Both the position numbers and the translations under genes were made by a program. DNA of 64,000 bases, taken from assembly GCA_964016875.1 (NCBI GenBank), contig OZ024720.1, forward strand, positions 19,270,242 through 19,334,241, given 5' to 3'. The notes below the pieces were generated by a model. That model was given only the letters and a program-made list of their open reading frames with translations, searched no databases and was not told where the DNA came from. The DNA comes from Fallopia convolvulus. Its lineage: Eukaryota > Streptophyta > Magnoliopsida > Caryophyllales > Polygonaceae. Shown piece after piece: positions 32,524 to 43,694 of this stretch. The stretch's first letter is position 1. Each line of letters opens with the position of its first letter.

Positions 32524-34287
32524 AATAACTACATCGCATTGCCCAATTAGAAATTAATTTAACTATGAGAAATCCTAAAAGTAATCATGAAAACTATTTC
32601 CAGGTGCCCTAAATATGCATATGGGCATAAAAAAGCCCATTTGTATGCGTCAAAAGACTGTTAGTTGTGGAAAAAGAATTATAGTTGTTAACATAAAAGG
32701 GAACAACAATTAAATTGATAATTTACATGGTACTTCTCAATTGTTTTATCTGATGGTGGACATACGTTAGGAATAACTGACTTGGAAACGTGTCTATAGA
32801 TGCTACACCCACCAAAAGCACCCCTACAACAACAAACATGGATATGCATGTTTGCCTTTACACCGACACCAAATTGTGTTGCGCACTTGACATGCAAAAC
32901 CAGATTATCCAACAACCGTGAGACACACCACCCCCGTCCAACCTCCAAGTAGGCCACCAACTCATGCATCACACCAAGCTTACAAGGTGTTTTCATCTAG
33001 AGCTCAATACGTCTTACAACATATTGGTGCCCATAGAAAAATACACTAACTTCCTACACATTTGGACACACTTTCCATCACTTTTCTTTCTCAACACTGG
33101 TGTTCCAAACTCTCAACTTCCAAGCACGTACCACCACATGAATTTCACATGGGCTAGATCACGCTTCATGATAAATCACTAGATGACACCAAGTCTTTAG
33201 GTGTCATCCATTCTAGAAGAATAGATGACTTGCTTTTGGTAAATAATGTTTACGTAATTATAAGATACACATATTTTCCCCTTTTTAATGTTTTGATTCC
33301 ATTCACAGTAATTTGTAAGACAATAAATGCAAAATTAAACGAAATACGTTTAGAACATAATCCTTATTGTCAATTTCAGGAAATAGATAAATAATATGGT
33401 CAATCAATGATGATAAAGTATACAAATGACTGGATTACTGATGTGAGAACTAGATGGACATAAGGCACATTGAAAATTTACATTAATTCGAATTTTACAT
33501 CTAATTTACTACCATACAAATGCATAGCTTAGAGCATAGTCCACAACTAAAATATAATCAACCTAAGCATTTATCTCTCTATGGCCACGACAATCACCGG
33601 TAAAAGTTATAAACAAAAGCAATAAAAAAGAACTAAATAAATAAATATAATAAATTATAGAAACTTCCATAATGTACGCTATTGTAAAATAACCACACCA
33701 CACATTCTAAGTGTTACTATTAAATACTTAGACATAAATCTAACATACTATGTACTAACTCACACCCCAAAACTTTAATAAGTCTCCTTACATCAATTCA
33801 AACAACTTTCAAAATTAAACTTAATTAAAATATGCTCATACTTCTTCAATGTATCAAAATACTTAGTGTTTTCCTAAAAAAGCAACCACCATGAAACGTG
33901 TTAAACATCTTCAACATAACATATACCACGGAAAAAATGTTAAAAGATAAAAGTCAGTACATTCATATAATCATATTTAGGATAAAAGCATCAACTATAA
34001 TTACAATAATTCTAATATATATACACTAGAATAAACAATTCACAAAATAGTTTTACAATTTACCTTCTACATATGAACAACTGATACAATTGAGCATTAG
34101 GACCCATTAGTTCGATGTCCAAAACATTCCCTTCCTCTACATTGCACCTAGAGACAATCAATTTTCTTTTTGAACCTAATTCTGTGTGCATCCTTCCCTT
34201 CTCCAACTGGTACGACACATGGAATGTTTATTCATTTTCCCAATCAACAACGTTATCTTTCTTTACCAATTAAATGGATGCATATAG

Positions 34288-35264
34288 TGTTGGTGATTTT
34301 AGTGTCATCAAGTGATTGTTCCCTATATGGGAACAATGCCTTTTAGTGTGATTGGGGGTTCATACTACACTATGAGATCTTACTTTGCTATGTCATGAGT
34401 TTGGGTGTGCGGATTGCGCGCTCGTGTAAGCATAGTTGAGGTCTATAGGGAAACATTAAGGAGAAGTTATGTAACTTATATGTCTCTACGACAAGAGTTC
34501 TATCTACAACATTGAGGATGAACAATAGGCATTCTTTTTTGAGAGGGAAACAGGAGTCTGTTCATTACGAGAGGGAACAATGTTTGTTTCCTTGGTGAGA
34601 ACAGTGGTTCTCCTGAGTGGGAACGGTAGTTCTCTGACGCATGACTAAAATTTTGGCACGTGTTTAATTGTTGCTAACGGTCATGTAAACTGTTGTATAA
34701 CTGCTTTATAACTTACTTAAAGAGTTAATAACTGATGGGTGACGTGGGTTATTGATGATAACGTTTTGTGACACTTGTAACGGTCGTTAACTTCTAGTAA
34801 CCGCTGGTAACTGTTGTTAACCGTTCCTTAAAACAGTTTTCCATTGCCTATATAAATGGCTATTTGGAGATAGCGGGTTGGTTCACATAATCATAGAAGA
34901 ACGTTATCTCCATGATTGAACTTCAAATAGAGTCTAATATCCATTTTACATGAACTCTAAGGTTCGATCTCTTTCAGGAGCCTTCTTAGAGATCGGTGGG
35001 TTTGTCTTATCTCACTTCAAATTTTGTGGATTCCCCAAGGCTATATAGGGGGCTAAATATTGATTTCGGAAAGCGTTTCTACGTGATTCAATCCTATATC
35101 AAATATTGTATATGATTGATCTATTGAATAGTCGTCGTCTTCAACTACATCAACGAAGAGGAACTTCTTGGCTTTAGCAACGCATTGTTCCTTGAGTAAC
35201 AACAAATACATGATCTTCGGTGGGAACTACGGAGCAAAGAGTCCACAACACCTACATTCCTACA
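34288..35264 (+). mobile_element. Probable solo LTR (Copia-like), 977 bp
   Basis: Absent from copy 1. It starts TGTTGGTG and is proposed to end CCTACA, flanked by TATAG (34283-34287) and TATTG (35265-35269), one mismatch. Inside is a TATA-box-like CTATATAAATGG at 34848-34859 and repeated GGGAACAA/GGTTCTC motifs. The left end is convincing; the right end is tentative. Confidence 0.45.
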
Positions 35265-37381
35265 TATTGCGTACGGAATTTATTGAAAAACACTACAAAA
35301 AATGTTGCACTACAAATAATAAGAAAACTTTGTGCTTTCCTCATATTGTGAAATGAAAAATTAGAGTAAACACACTCACCGGTTCGCCAGTTCCATCTAC
35401 ATCCGTCTTCTTTACTTTAACATCAAACTTTTGATTATATTGTGTAGCCACCAAAACCATGGTAGCCCTCATACCCTTCTTCATCTGGTACAAGAAATAA
35501 TTATTAATAATTTTAATGGCGCTTTAAAAACTGTAATATATATATACATTATATATATGTTAAATAACATGATCAGATTCGTTATCACATCAGCTTTAGC
35601 AGTATCAGAGTCAAACTCAAGCACTTGCACTTCGTCATATCTAGTTGATCGAATCTACATTATTTTAAATATCATTCCCCTTTGCTTTATACAATATTCA
35701 TTTTAATGTAACAACTATTTATGCATTTTCACATTTACAATACACGATTTCAAAATATAAATGTCTAAATAACTTATAAAATCATCAAAAATATACTTTA
35801 CCTCATCTTCATCACTTTCAGAAATGAGATCAATAAATTATACCTCGTCATCTCTAGAGGAATCTAAGAGAAAATGAAAACACTGAATAACATTTTTACA
35901 AACAACTTTTTCCTTAATTGCTAATGTAGCTTAACTTCAAACAATTTTGGACAAAACATCCATCAAGCATTTAGTTTTTGATATTTAAAAGCCGATTTTA
36001 AACCACAAATTTTGTTATACACCATACAATTAAAACATTTTCACAACATATATAATATTATGATACTACATTCATCTAAAAAATCTAAATTACTACGAAC
36101 ACAACAAGCATGTTTGTCAATTCTTTGAACATAACACAATTTCCTAAATGTCGAAAAAAAATTCATTACCACATAACATACACGTATACTATAACTAAAC
36201 AAAAATTGTTATACTATACAATATAAACTTAACTAATGCTTGGAGAGATAAATTTAGAATTTGACAATACAAATCAAAATGTGAACTGCTATTCTATCAA
36301 ATTTAAAACATATAACAGATCAAAGTAACGTATGTATACATATTAGAAAATACATAACTTGTTACTATCTATGTTGAAACATTTGAAGAACCACAATTCT
36401 CCACGTACTACCGAAACTAGACGTTAGATGTCTTCTTAATAAAACACTTGTTGAATTAAATTTGGTACAAATCACAAATTAAAAAAATCATAGTAAAAAA
36501 AAATAAACATGCATCAAACTTTTGTATCTAAAATAATACAATCGCTAATCCAACACCTAAATCTATTAAAGTCTTTTTAAAATATTTTTAGGACAAATTA
36601 CTTACATCCAAAACCATCAACATGCAAGCAATTAGACAAAAAAAATTCATTACCACATAAAACAAGTACACGCTTCCACCACCAAATGTAATCCTATAAC
36701 CATAAACATAAAAGGATTTAACACAGTATAAATTTGAAATCAAAAGCAAAACACAAGTTCCACTATAAATACGGCAAACTTGAGACTCAAACAAAAGTAA
36801 GAACTTAACTAGACCTAACCGTTTGGGAATGAAACCACTCACCTAACCCGATGCAAATTCAACAATAGCACTCCACCAAATAAGATCGGAAGAGCTATGT
36901 GAAGAGAAAAATGGGCTTAACAAAGATAAGAGAGTACGAAGAAGTACACCGCATTGCCCAATTAAGAAATCAATTAAACTGTGAGAAATCCCAAAAGTAA
37001 TCATGAAAAATGTTTTGAGGTGACCTAAATATACAAATGGACTTAAAAAAAGCTGATTTGTATGCGTCAAAAGACTGTTAATTGTGGAAAAAGAACTATA
37101 GTCGTTAACTTTAATGGGAATCACTATTAAATTGTTAAATTTATCTGCTATTTCTTTGTTATTTTGCTCGATGGTGGACATATGTTAAGATGAACTTACT
37201 TCGAACCGTGTATATAGATTCAAACCTCTAGAAACATCCCTACAATAACAAACATGGATACGCATATTTGCCTTTACATTGACACCATCTTATGCTTCAC
37301 ACATGAAATTGCAAAACCGGATTATCTCACAACCACGACACACACCACCCCGTGCGACCTCCAAGTAAGCCCCCACCTTAT

Positions 37382-38740
37382 TGTTGAAGGGTTTCTTGAA
37401 CAAATAAATTTATATTCAAGACCCCGCTGAATATAGCGGAGTCAGGTTCGTCCACGGGAATGAGAATAGTGCTAAAGATTAGTCGATAAACTAAGAAAAG
37501 TAAAGAAATAACAAGCAAACAACGCCAAGACCGAACCAAAGTAGGTCGTGCACGACCTTAAGGGGGTCGGTCTTGGTCACAGAAAAACACACGAACACAA
37601 AAACAAATCTAGAAAAGGCTCGAGCATGACGTATGGGTCGAAATCGAAGCAAAGACACGAGTTTTAATCAATATAAAAGATGAATTCCAGGGCTAGGGCT
37701 ACCACAACAACAATCATACATGCTTCCAACAAGAACTCACAATTATCATGCAATTTAGATCATATAAGAGTCAGTTTTCGCAAACAATTCAAGTTATTCA
37801 ATCGACTTTTGCAAATTAAACAACTTTCTATCTATCCTTCAACCTAGGAATATCAACTTTCGCAAATAATCCTATTAGAACTAATCAAACAATCAACCTT
37901 ACACTTTTGCTTGAGATTAATCGCAAGAATATGCCTCAACTTTTGTAAAGGAATTTAGCACAAGATAGATAGATATGATCATCAAGCACTCAAATTATGA
38001 ACTCATGTTTTAGACATGCATGATCACGTTGGGTTTTCACCCAACCCTAGAATTTAAGAAAACTACTCACTCATGGCATAGGAAGACAAGAAAAAGGAAG
38101 AAGAAGACATGATCAATCCAAAAAAAATTCAAATAAAACCAAGAAGAAATCTTACAAAAGTCTCAAACTTGTTCTCTAAGTCTCCCTTCCGCTCTAGAGA
38201 GTACTTTTCAACGCCAAAATAAACCATCCCCCCTAGCCAGAGGGTTTATCCCCCCTTTTATAAGCAAAGGAGTCCTAATTAACTAGGAAATAAGATAAAA
38301 CAACCTTCCTAAAATAAAAAGATAGAATATATCACAAAAGATCTCGGAATAGGGAGAAAGTCGGCCTGCATGACCCTCATAGGGTCGTGCCTGGGTCTTG
38401 TTCTCCTAACTTCCTTAACTCTTTTCGTGTACGACCCTATGCAGCTCGATCTTGGGTCGATTTCTTCACCTTCCTCTTGTTTTCACTCTTCTAGGCTCTT
38501 CTTCCTTAGCTTGGCAACTTCAAATCTTCCTCATGGCTTGTCCACCCTCTCTTGCAATGCTCCAAACTCTTCTTTCAAGCTCCAAAACTCCTACAAAATG
38601 ACACAAAAGGTGAGTAGTTTCCGAATCTCAAGGAAATACGAAAACTAAAGAAAAAGACTCAAAAACATAAACTCAAGCGCGAAAACTAACTCAATCTAAT
38701 CTATTTATACACTAAAAACCTACCTAAAAAGCGGACATCA
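37382..38740 (-). repeat. 3' LTR of Athila element
   Basis: 1359 bp, TGTTGAAGGG to GCGGACATCA. It matches 55933-57252 along its length except for a 40-bp segment (38386-38425) bounded by CGTG. Minus-strand TATA-like TTATAAAAGG lies at about 38254-38263. Confidence 0.94.
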
Positions 38741-40417
38741 AAACACCCCATACTTAGACTTACTTGTCCTCAAGCAATAATCATGCAAAATTAAGACCAA
38801 TAACAAAATCTTCAAGCATAGCCCTTGTCAAAACATTTTAAACACAAGTGAAAAAAAAGACAAGTAATTTTAACATCATCACATATATATGCGTTTCAAG
38901 CGTAGGCAATCACAATCCAACCTCACAAGGGATATTAATGTGTTTCTCTCAACTCTCATGTGTTTAGGCTATTAATATGAACTCTCAACTCAATCTTTAT
39001 GCAACATCTACTTTATCATTGAGACTTATATCACCAAACTCTCTACCTAGAGAAGTCAAAACACATCAATCATCATAACAAATTAGGCTCAATGAAATCT
39101 TCATAGAAGACCATTCGGCCGGGTTGTAATGGGACTTGGTAATAACATTAGGTAGGGAGTTATTTGTCCATGTGGTGCTAAATCCGGGAATCAAACTCCT
39201 AAATATAACACTTTAGAATAAAAACAACTCACTCACTTTCTTTCAACTTATAACCAAACACTTCATCAATGAAACTCAATACCCTTCAATTCTCAACCCA
39301 TATTCCCAAAATACACCTTATAAATACTTCAATTCTCAACTCACTACACTTGTATATTTTTTTTCATTTTTTTAATGCTCGAGCTACAGGGAGGTCGTGA
39401 TCGACCATTATAGGGTCGGTCCTGAGGCGTCAAATTCATGCTCTTCTTTTCTTTTTTCACCATTTTGTTTCAACATGTGCCTCTTAAGCCAAGAACCCTT
39501 TTACATTAAACTTTAATAAGATGTACTCTACCCATTACAATGTAACCACATCCACACCCAACTTACGCGTCACTCAACAAAAATCATTCCCAACTCATCA
39601 TCCAAGCCCAATTCCCGGACAAGGGTCAAGCTAATATGGGCTAGGGATAATATTTTTTGTGGAGCTTCAAACAAAGGCCAAGGCTAGAACGGGGCTTCAA
39701 ATAGAGGAATAATATGCAGGGTGGATAAGGAAATATATGGGCTAATGAAAATAAGTTCTTAATCATAATTAACATGCATGAACGAACTCAAAACGACTTT
39801 AAGAAATAGATAACCATATCAATAACAAGAGATAAATGCATAAAGAGATCAAATCACACATATAAAGAAGAGGGATTTCATGAAGGTCTCTCTATAAGGC
39901 CAAAGTTCCTCACTAGGTAAATTTTTTTTTGGATTGTAATTACTTCCACTCAAGACACATATGCTCAATTTCATCACAAGTCAATTTTCACAATCAAAAG
40001 CAATTTCTCAAAACTTGGGCTATACTATCCAAATATGCCAAAGGAATTATATGATAAACATGAAAATTATATCTCATCATAGGACATCTAAGATGGAGCA
40101 TTTCTCTATCCTAACACAAGCAAATAAATATTTTTGGATTTTTCGACATTTTTCAATTTTTTTCAATTTTTTTCAATTTTTTTCAATTTTTTTCAATTTT
40201 TTTTGATTCTTTTTCTTAACAAAACAAACTAACAAACAAGCAAGCAAAACCAACACAAAAGACTCAATTATGTACAACATGTGAGATTTCTTCTTCCCCC
40301 ACCCCATAATTAAATTATGCAATGTCCCCATTCATGAAAATGATATGAAAAAGTAAAGGGAAAAGAAGAAGAAAACTCACAAAGAACTCTTAGAAGCTTG
40401 GAAGGAGGTGGAACTCC
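38741..40417. other. Athila 3' untranslated region
   Basis: Polypurine tract at the left edge. No coding domain. It contains palindromic modules (39392-39425) and a low-complexity stretch TTTTTTTCAA repeated about five times (40150-40203). Confidence 0.6.
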
Positions 40418-41946
40418 TCATGGTGAAGGTGGAGCCCGTCGTCGTGGACGGAATGGTGGATGTGTCAGGGGAACCCATGCATCTCTATCCGGGTAGTTCC
40501 CTTGGGTCCAATTCATGTAGCTCTCCATGTGAGCCCAACGATATTCATCTATTTCTTGTTGAGCCTCATAGTAGGTCCAAAATTGTTGGAACTCTTGATG
40601 ATGTTGTTCCATCAAAACCCGGGTTTGTCGTTGATCCTCCATTATGGATGCTTGTCCACGCATCATCGCCTCATGTTGTTGCCTTTGATCCACCCGCATA
40701 GCCGCCATCTCTCTAGCCAAGTATGCCATGTCATACACCGGTGGCTCCTCGTACTGTATCGGCTCGGTATCCTCGGAACCAGAAGAGGCAGCCGAAGAAG
40801 TCCCAAACTCAAAAGTTGGCCCATAAGTAGGCTGCATGGTCGGCATGGTGGGCTGGAATGACCCAGATGGGTTGTGCACGACCCTATAAGGGTCGTGCCT
40901 GAGGGGTGAATGAGGGGCGGGCAAAGCAAGGAATGGCTCGGGACTCGGATAGCGGCGAGGGCGAGTTCTCAAAGACTCCTCCTCCTCGGGGCGAACCTTG
41001 AACGGATATCTATCGTTGGACCACACATCATACCAATTAGGCAAGTGAAGCAAGTCGGCCCGCTCTCGAGTAATGACAACCGTCTTTCCATTAAAAGTAG
41101 AGCAAAACTTGTTGTGATCGTCAGGGTGCCTCTCTATCAACTTAGCATTGATAAGGAAGGGGATGTCCACAAAGATAGGCTTCTCCCCTGAATAAGCGCT
41201 CATATTTATCCCAAGGTACCGGGCAAGACGGGCGATCATTCCCCCAAAGAAAACAATATCCGATCGTGCCTTGAAATCCACCACACTCCTCATCCATTCA
41301 AAGCCAATGTTTACCGGATCGGGGGAGGAAAACAACATAGTTCTCAACATATTCACCTCCCTTTTTTTTGGGCGAGACACTCGGTTCTCGGGAAGATCGT
41401 GCTCCCAAGAATGCACAAGAGGATCCGGAAAAGCGGGTTGGCGAGGTTCTTGCTGGCCAAGTTATGGAAACTGAACTCCCGAACTCCAAATAGGTATCCC
41501 CATGTCTCTAGGGTCGGGTACACAATCTTGTCATCATATATCTGGTTAGGGAACCCAAATACATCATTGAGATTTTGCAAAGTGAGTTTGAACCACTTGT
41601 TGCCCAGCTGAAACTCTATCTTCCCCTCGGAATCGGGACTCGTGATTGTGGTGGAGAAAGTAGCCAAGAACTCGGAAGTAAGGATCGGATAATGATGATC
41701 ATTCCACATAAGCAAGTTCTCACCCCCAATATAAGAGAAGGCCTCAACCAAGTCGTCATGAATATGCAAGCGTTGCCCATCCGCCTAGCAATACCATCTC
41801 GTCTTGTGCCTCATACCAATGCACGCATTGATATTTTTCCTGAATTCAGAGGCAAGGTGGCAATCATTAAGCTCTGGCTGCTTGCCTTTCTCCGTCCTGT
41901 CGCTTTTCCTTGACTTCTTTGCGGGTCTAGAGCCTGAAGCCGACAT
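40418..41946 (-). pseudogene. ATHILA-type ORF downstream of pol (env position)
   Basis: Minus strand from an ATG at 41946 (MSASGSRPAKKSRKSDRTE, basic start). The frame meets a TAG near 41788, after MRHKTRWYC, then continues: DDLVEAFSYIGGENLLMWN, YPILTSEFLATFS, LQNLNDVFGFP. A frameshift near 41390 leads to NRVSRPKKREVNMLRTMLF, DFKARSDIVFFGGMIARLAR, IFVDIPFLINAKLI. This matches the plant ATHILA ORF family, found in the env position of Athila elements, with no proven envelope function. The C-terminal half is glutamine- and proline-rich with a coiled-coil-like part (MAAMRVDQRQQHEAMMRG) and ends PRRRAPPSP, stop at 40418. One palindromic module is translated inside it (RHDPYRVVHNP). No clear transmembrane segment is seen. 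Confidence 0.75.
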
Positions 41947-43178
41947 AGATCCTACATCGATCCAAACACAAGATCCAAATAATCCACCCCATACTTATTC
42001 AAAGGTAAGTATTGCAAGCATGTCATTCAAGCAATTCACAACAATGGCAAGAAATGATTTATAAGGAAGTGATCATGAAGGCACAAATCAAATCTCAACC
42101 TAGCATGCAATACTCGTAAAAAACCACACAACAATACCCCTAATGCACTCTGGCACGACCCACTTGAGGGTCGTGCACGACCCTTTTAGGGTCGGTCCTG
42201 GGTGCGTGTTTTCTGGTTGGGTTGAGCACGACCCTGATTGGGTCGTGAACAACCACTTCTACTATTCACCGTCTTCTACCTTCACCCCTAAATTCCGATT
42301 TTTGCCCCAATTGGCACCAAACATCGAAATACAACTATAATAGTTCATGAAGTTCGGATCTAAACACACCCAAGCATGCAAAATCATAGACAACACACTC
42401 ATGCAAGCAATTTCCCAATTCTCAACCCTAAGTATAAAATCCCAAAAATACTCATTCAACCCAAAAATCCAATTCCAATCAAGAAAAATCAAAATTAAGA
42501 GTAGAGGGTTAGAGATCCATACCGAAATTCTGAGTTAAGAGTGAAAGAAGTTGAAAATAGGGTCGATCTCGAACTAGATCTAGAATGGGGAAGGGAGATG
42601 GGGTTGGTTTTGAACCAGATCTGGCGTGGTTGGGTCGGTGGTGGTGTAGTGGTGAAAGACGGTGGAGTTATGGTGGTTTCCGGTGAGAATGAGCGTGAGA
42701 GAGTAAGGGAAAACCGATGTTGAGGTTGGAGGTCGCACAATGGAGAGGGGAGAGGGTCGGGGGCGGCCAAAAGAGAGGAGTGTGGGAGAGGGTCATGGGT
42801 TTTTAGGTTAAAAGGTGGAGAAAGAAGACTTACCTTAATGGAGAGGGCATATTCATACTTTCCAGACCGGGTCGTGCACGACCCCCATAGGGTCGATCTC
42901 GACCCCCCTACAAGTGTTCGAAAATTACCTCATTGTTGCACTGCATGTAAAATCGTATTTTCTCGTCCTTTTGATCCCGTATTTGAAGCTTAGGACCCTG
43001 CAAAAATCCCAAAAAAATTCTATCCCAAACAAATGTATTCTATCCTAGTCTAAAGAAGGTTAGAAAAGAAACTAATAAAAAAAACAAAACAAAAATAATA
43101 AAAATGAAAACAAACAAACACCGGGTTGCCTCCAATAAGCGCTTGTTTAACGTCATTAGCTTGACGACTTACTTGAGC
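41947..43178. other. Spacer between Athila pol and ATHILA ORF
   Basis: No recognisable domain. A minus-strand frame at 42495-42770 is proline/serine-rich and looks accidental. Palindromic modules lie at 42152-42255 and 42866-42905. Such spacers may hold the splice or start signals for the downstream ORF, which I cannot locate. Confidence 0.45.
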
Positions 43179-43694
43179 TCAGTCCGAGGTGGTGAGAGCC
43201 CATATGGCTCGGATTTCTTCATTGGGATTCACTTTTGCATAGTACTTCTTCAAGCGATGCCCATTGACCATGAAAATCTCACCGTTCTCGTCTATAAGAT
43301 CGACCGCCCCATGTGGATAAATGTGATGAACCGTGAATGGTCCACTCCATCGGGTCCATAATTTTCCAGGGAAGAGTTGGAGCCTTGAGTTGAAAAGGAG
43401 TACTTGGTGACCGACTTTGAAGAGTTTTGGGACAAGCTTCTTATCGTGCCACTTCTTGGTTTTCTCCTTGTAGATCTTGGCGTTTTCATACGCCTTGAGC
43501 CTCAATTCTTCTAGTTCTTTCAAGTCCATGAAACTTTTAGCTCCGGCCGCATCGAGGTCCATGTTGAGCTCCTTGAGAGCCCATAAAGGCTTGAGCCTCA
43601 ATTCTTCTAGTTCTTTCAAGTCCATGACTTGCCATAAACCAAGTTGTAAGAAGTGGTGCGGAGTGGTGTCTTGTAGGCGGTGCGGTACGCCCAA
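43179..43694 (-). pseudogene. Athila integrase C-terminal end
   Basis: Minus strand, overlapping the end of the pol frame. After a rearranged start it reads ALWALKELNMDLDAAGAK (with an A/P change), RLKAYENAKIYKEKTKKWHDK, KVGHQVLLFNSRLQLFPGKL, RWSGPFTVHHIYPHGAVDL. This is the usual C-terminal tail of Athila integrase, including the GPF/Y-type motif (SGPFTV). A 38-bp segment (43494-43531) is copied 96 bp away (43590-43627). The copy replaces the expected coding sequence and creates the stop that ends pol at 43616. So this fragment is the cut-off end of the 43616-46441 gene. Confidence 0.8.

Larger units (their letters stand above)
17514..33181 (+). repeat. 3.2-kb tandem unit, copy 1 (interrupted)
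   Basis: Non-coding AT-rich unit beginning CACCAAG...GGTGTCATCCATTCTAG. Its segments are 17514-17737, 18818-20757, 29945-30325 and 32524-33181. The intervening DNA is three later insertions with target duplications. The net length is about 3.19 kb. It aligns throughout with copy 2, for example AGAACTAGATGGACATAAG near 18850 and 33440, CCGTTTGGGAATGAAACC near 30200 and 36820, and GCATTGCCCAATTA near 32535 and 36951. No ORF with a recognisable domain. Confidence 0.85.

Noticed and set aside
42495..42770. A 91-codon proline/serine-rich ORF on minus in the Athila spacer
   Set aside because: Low complexity, no domain, not needed by the known element layout; the complementary strand is equally open (42541-42723).
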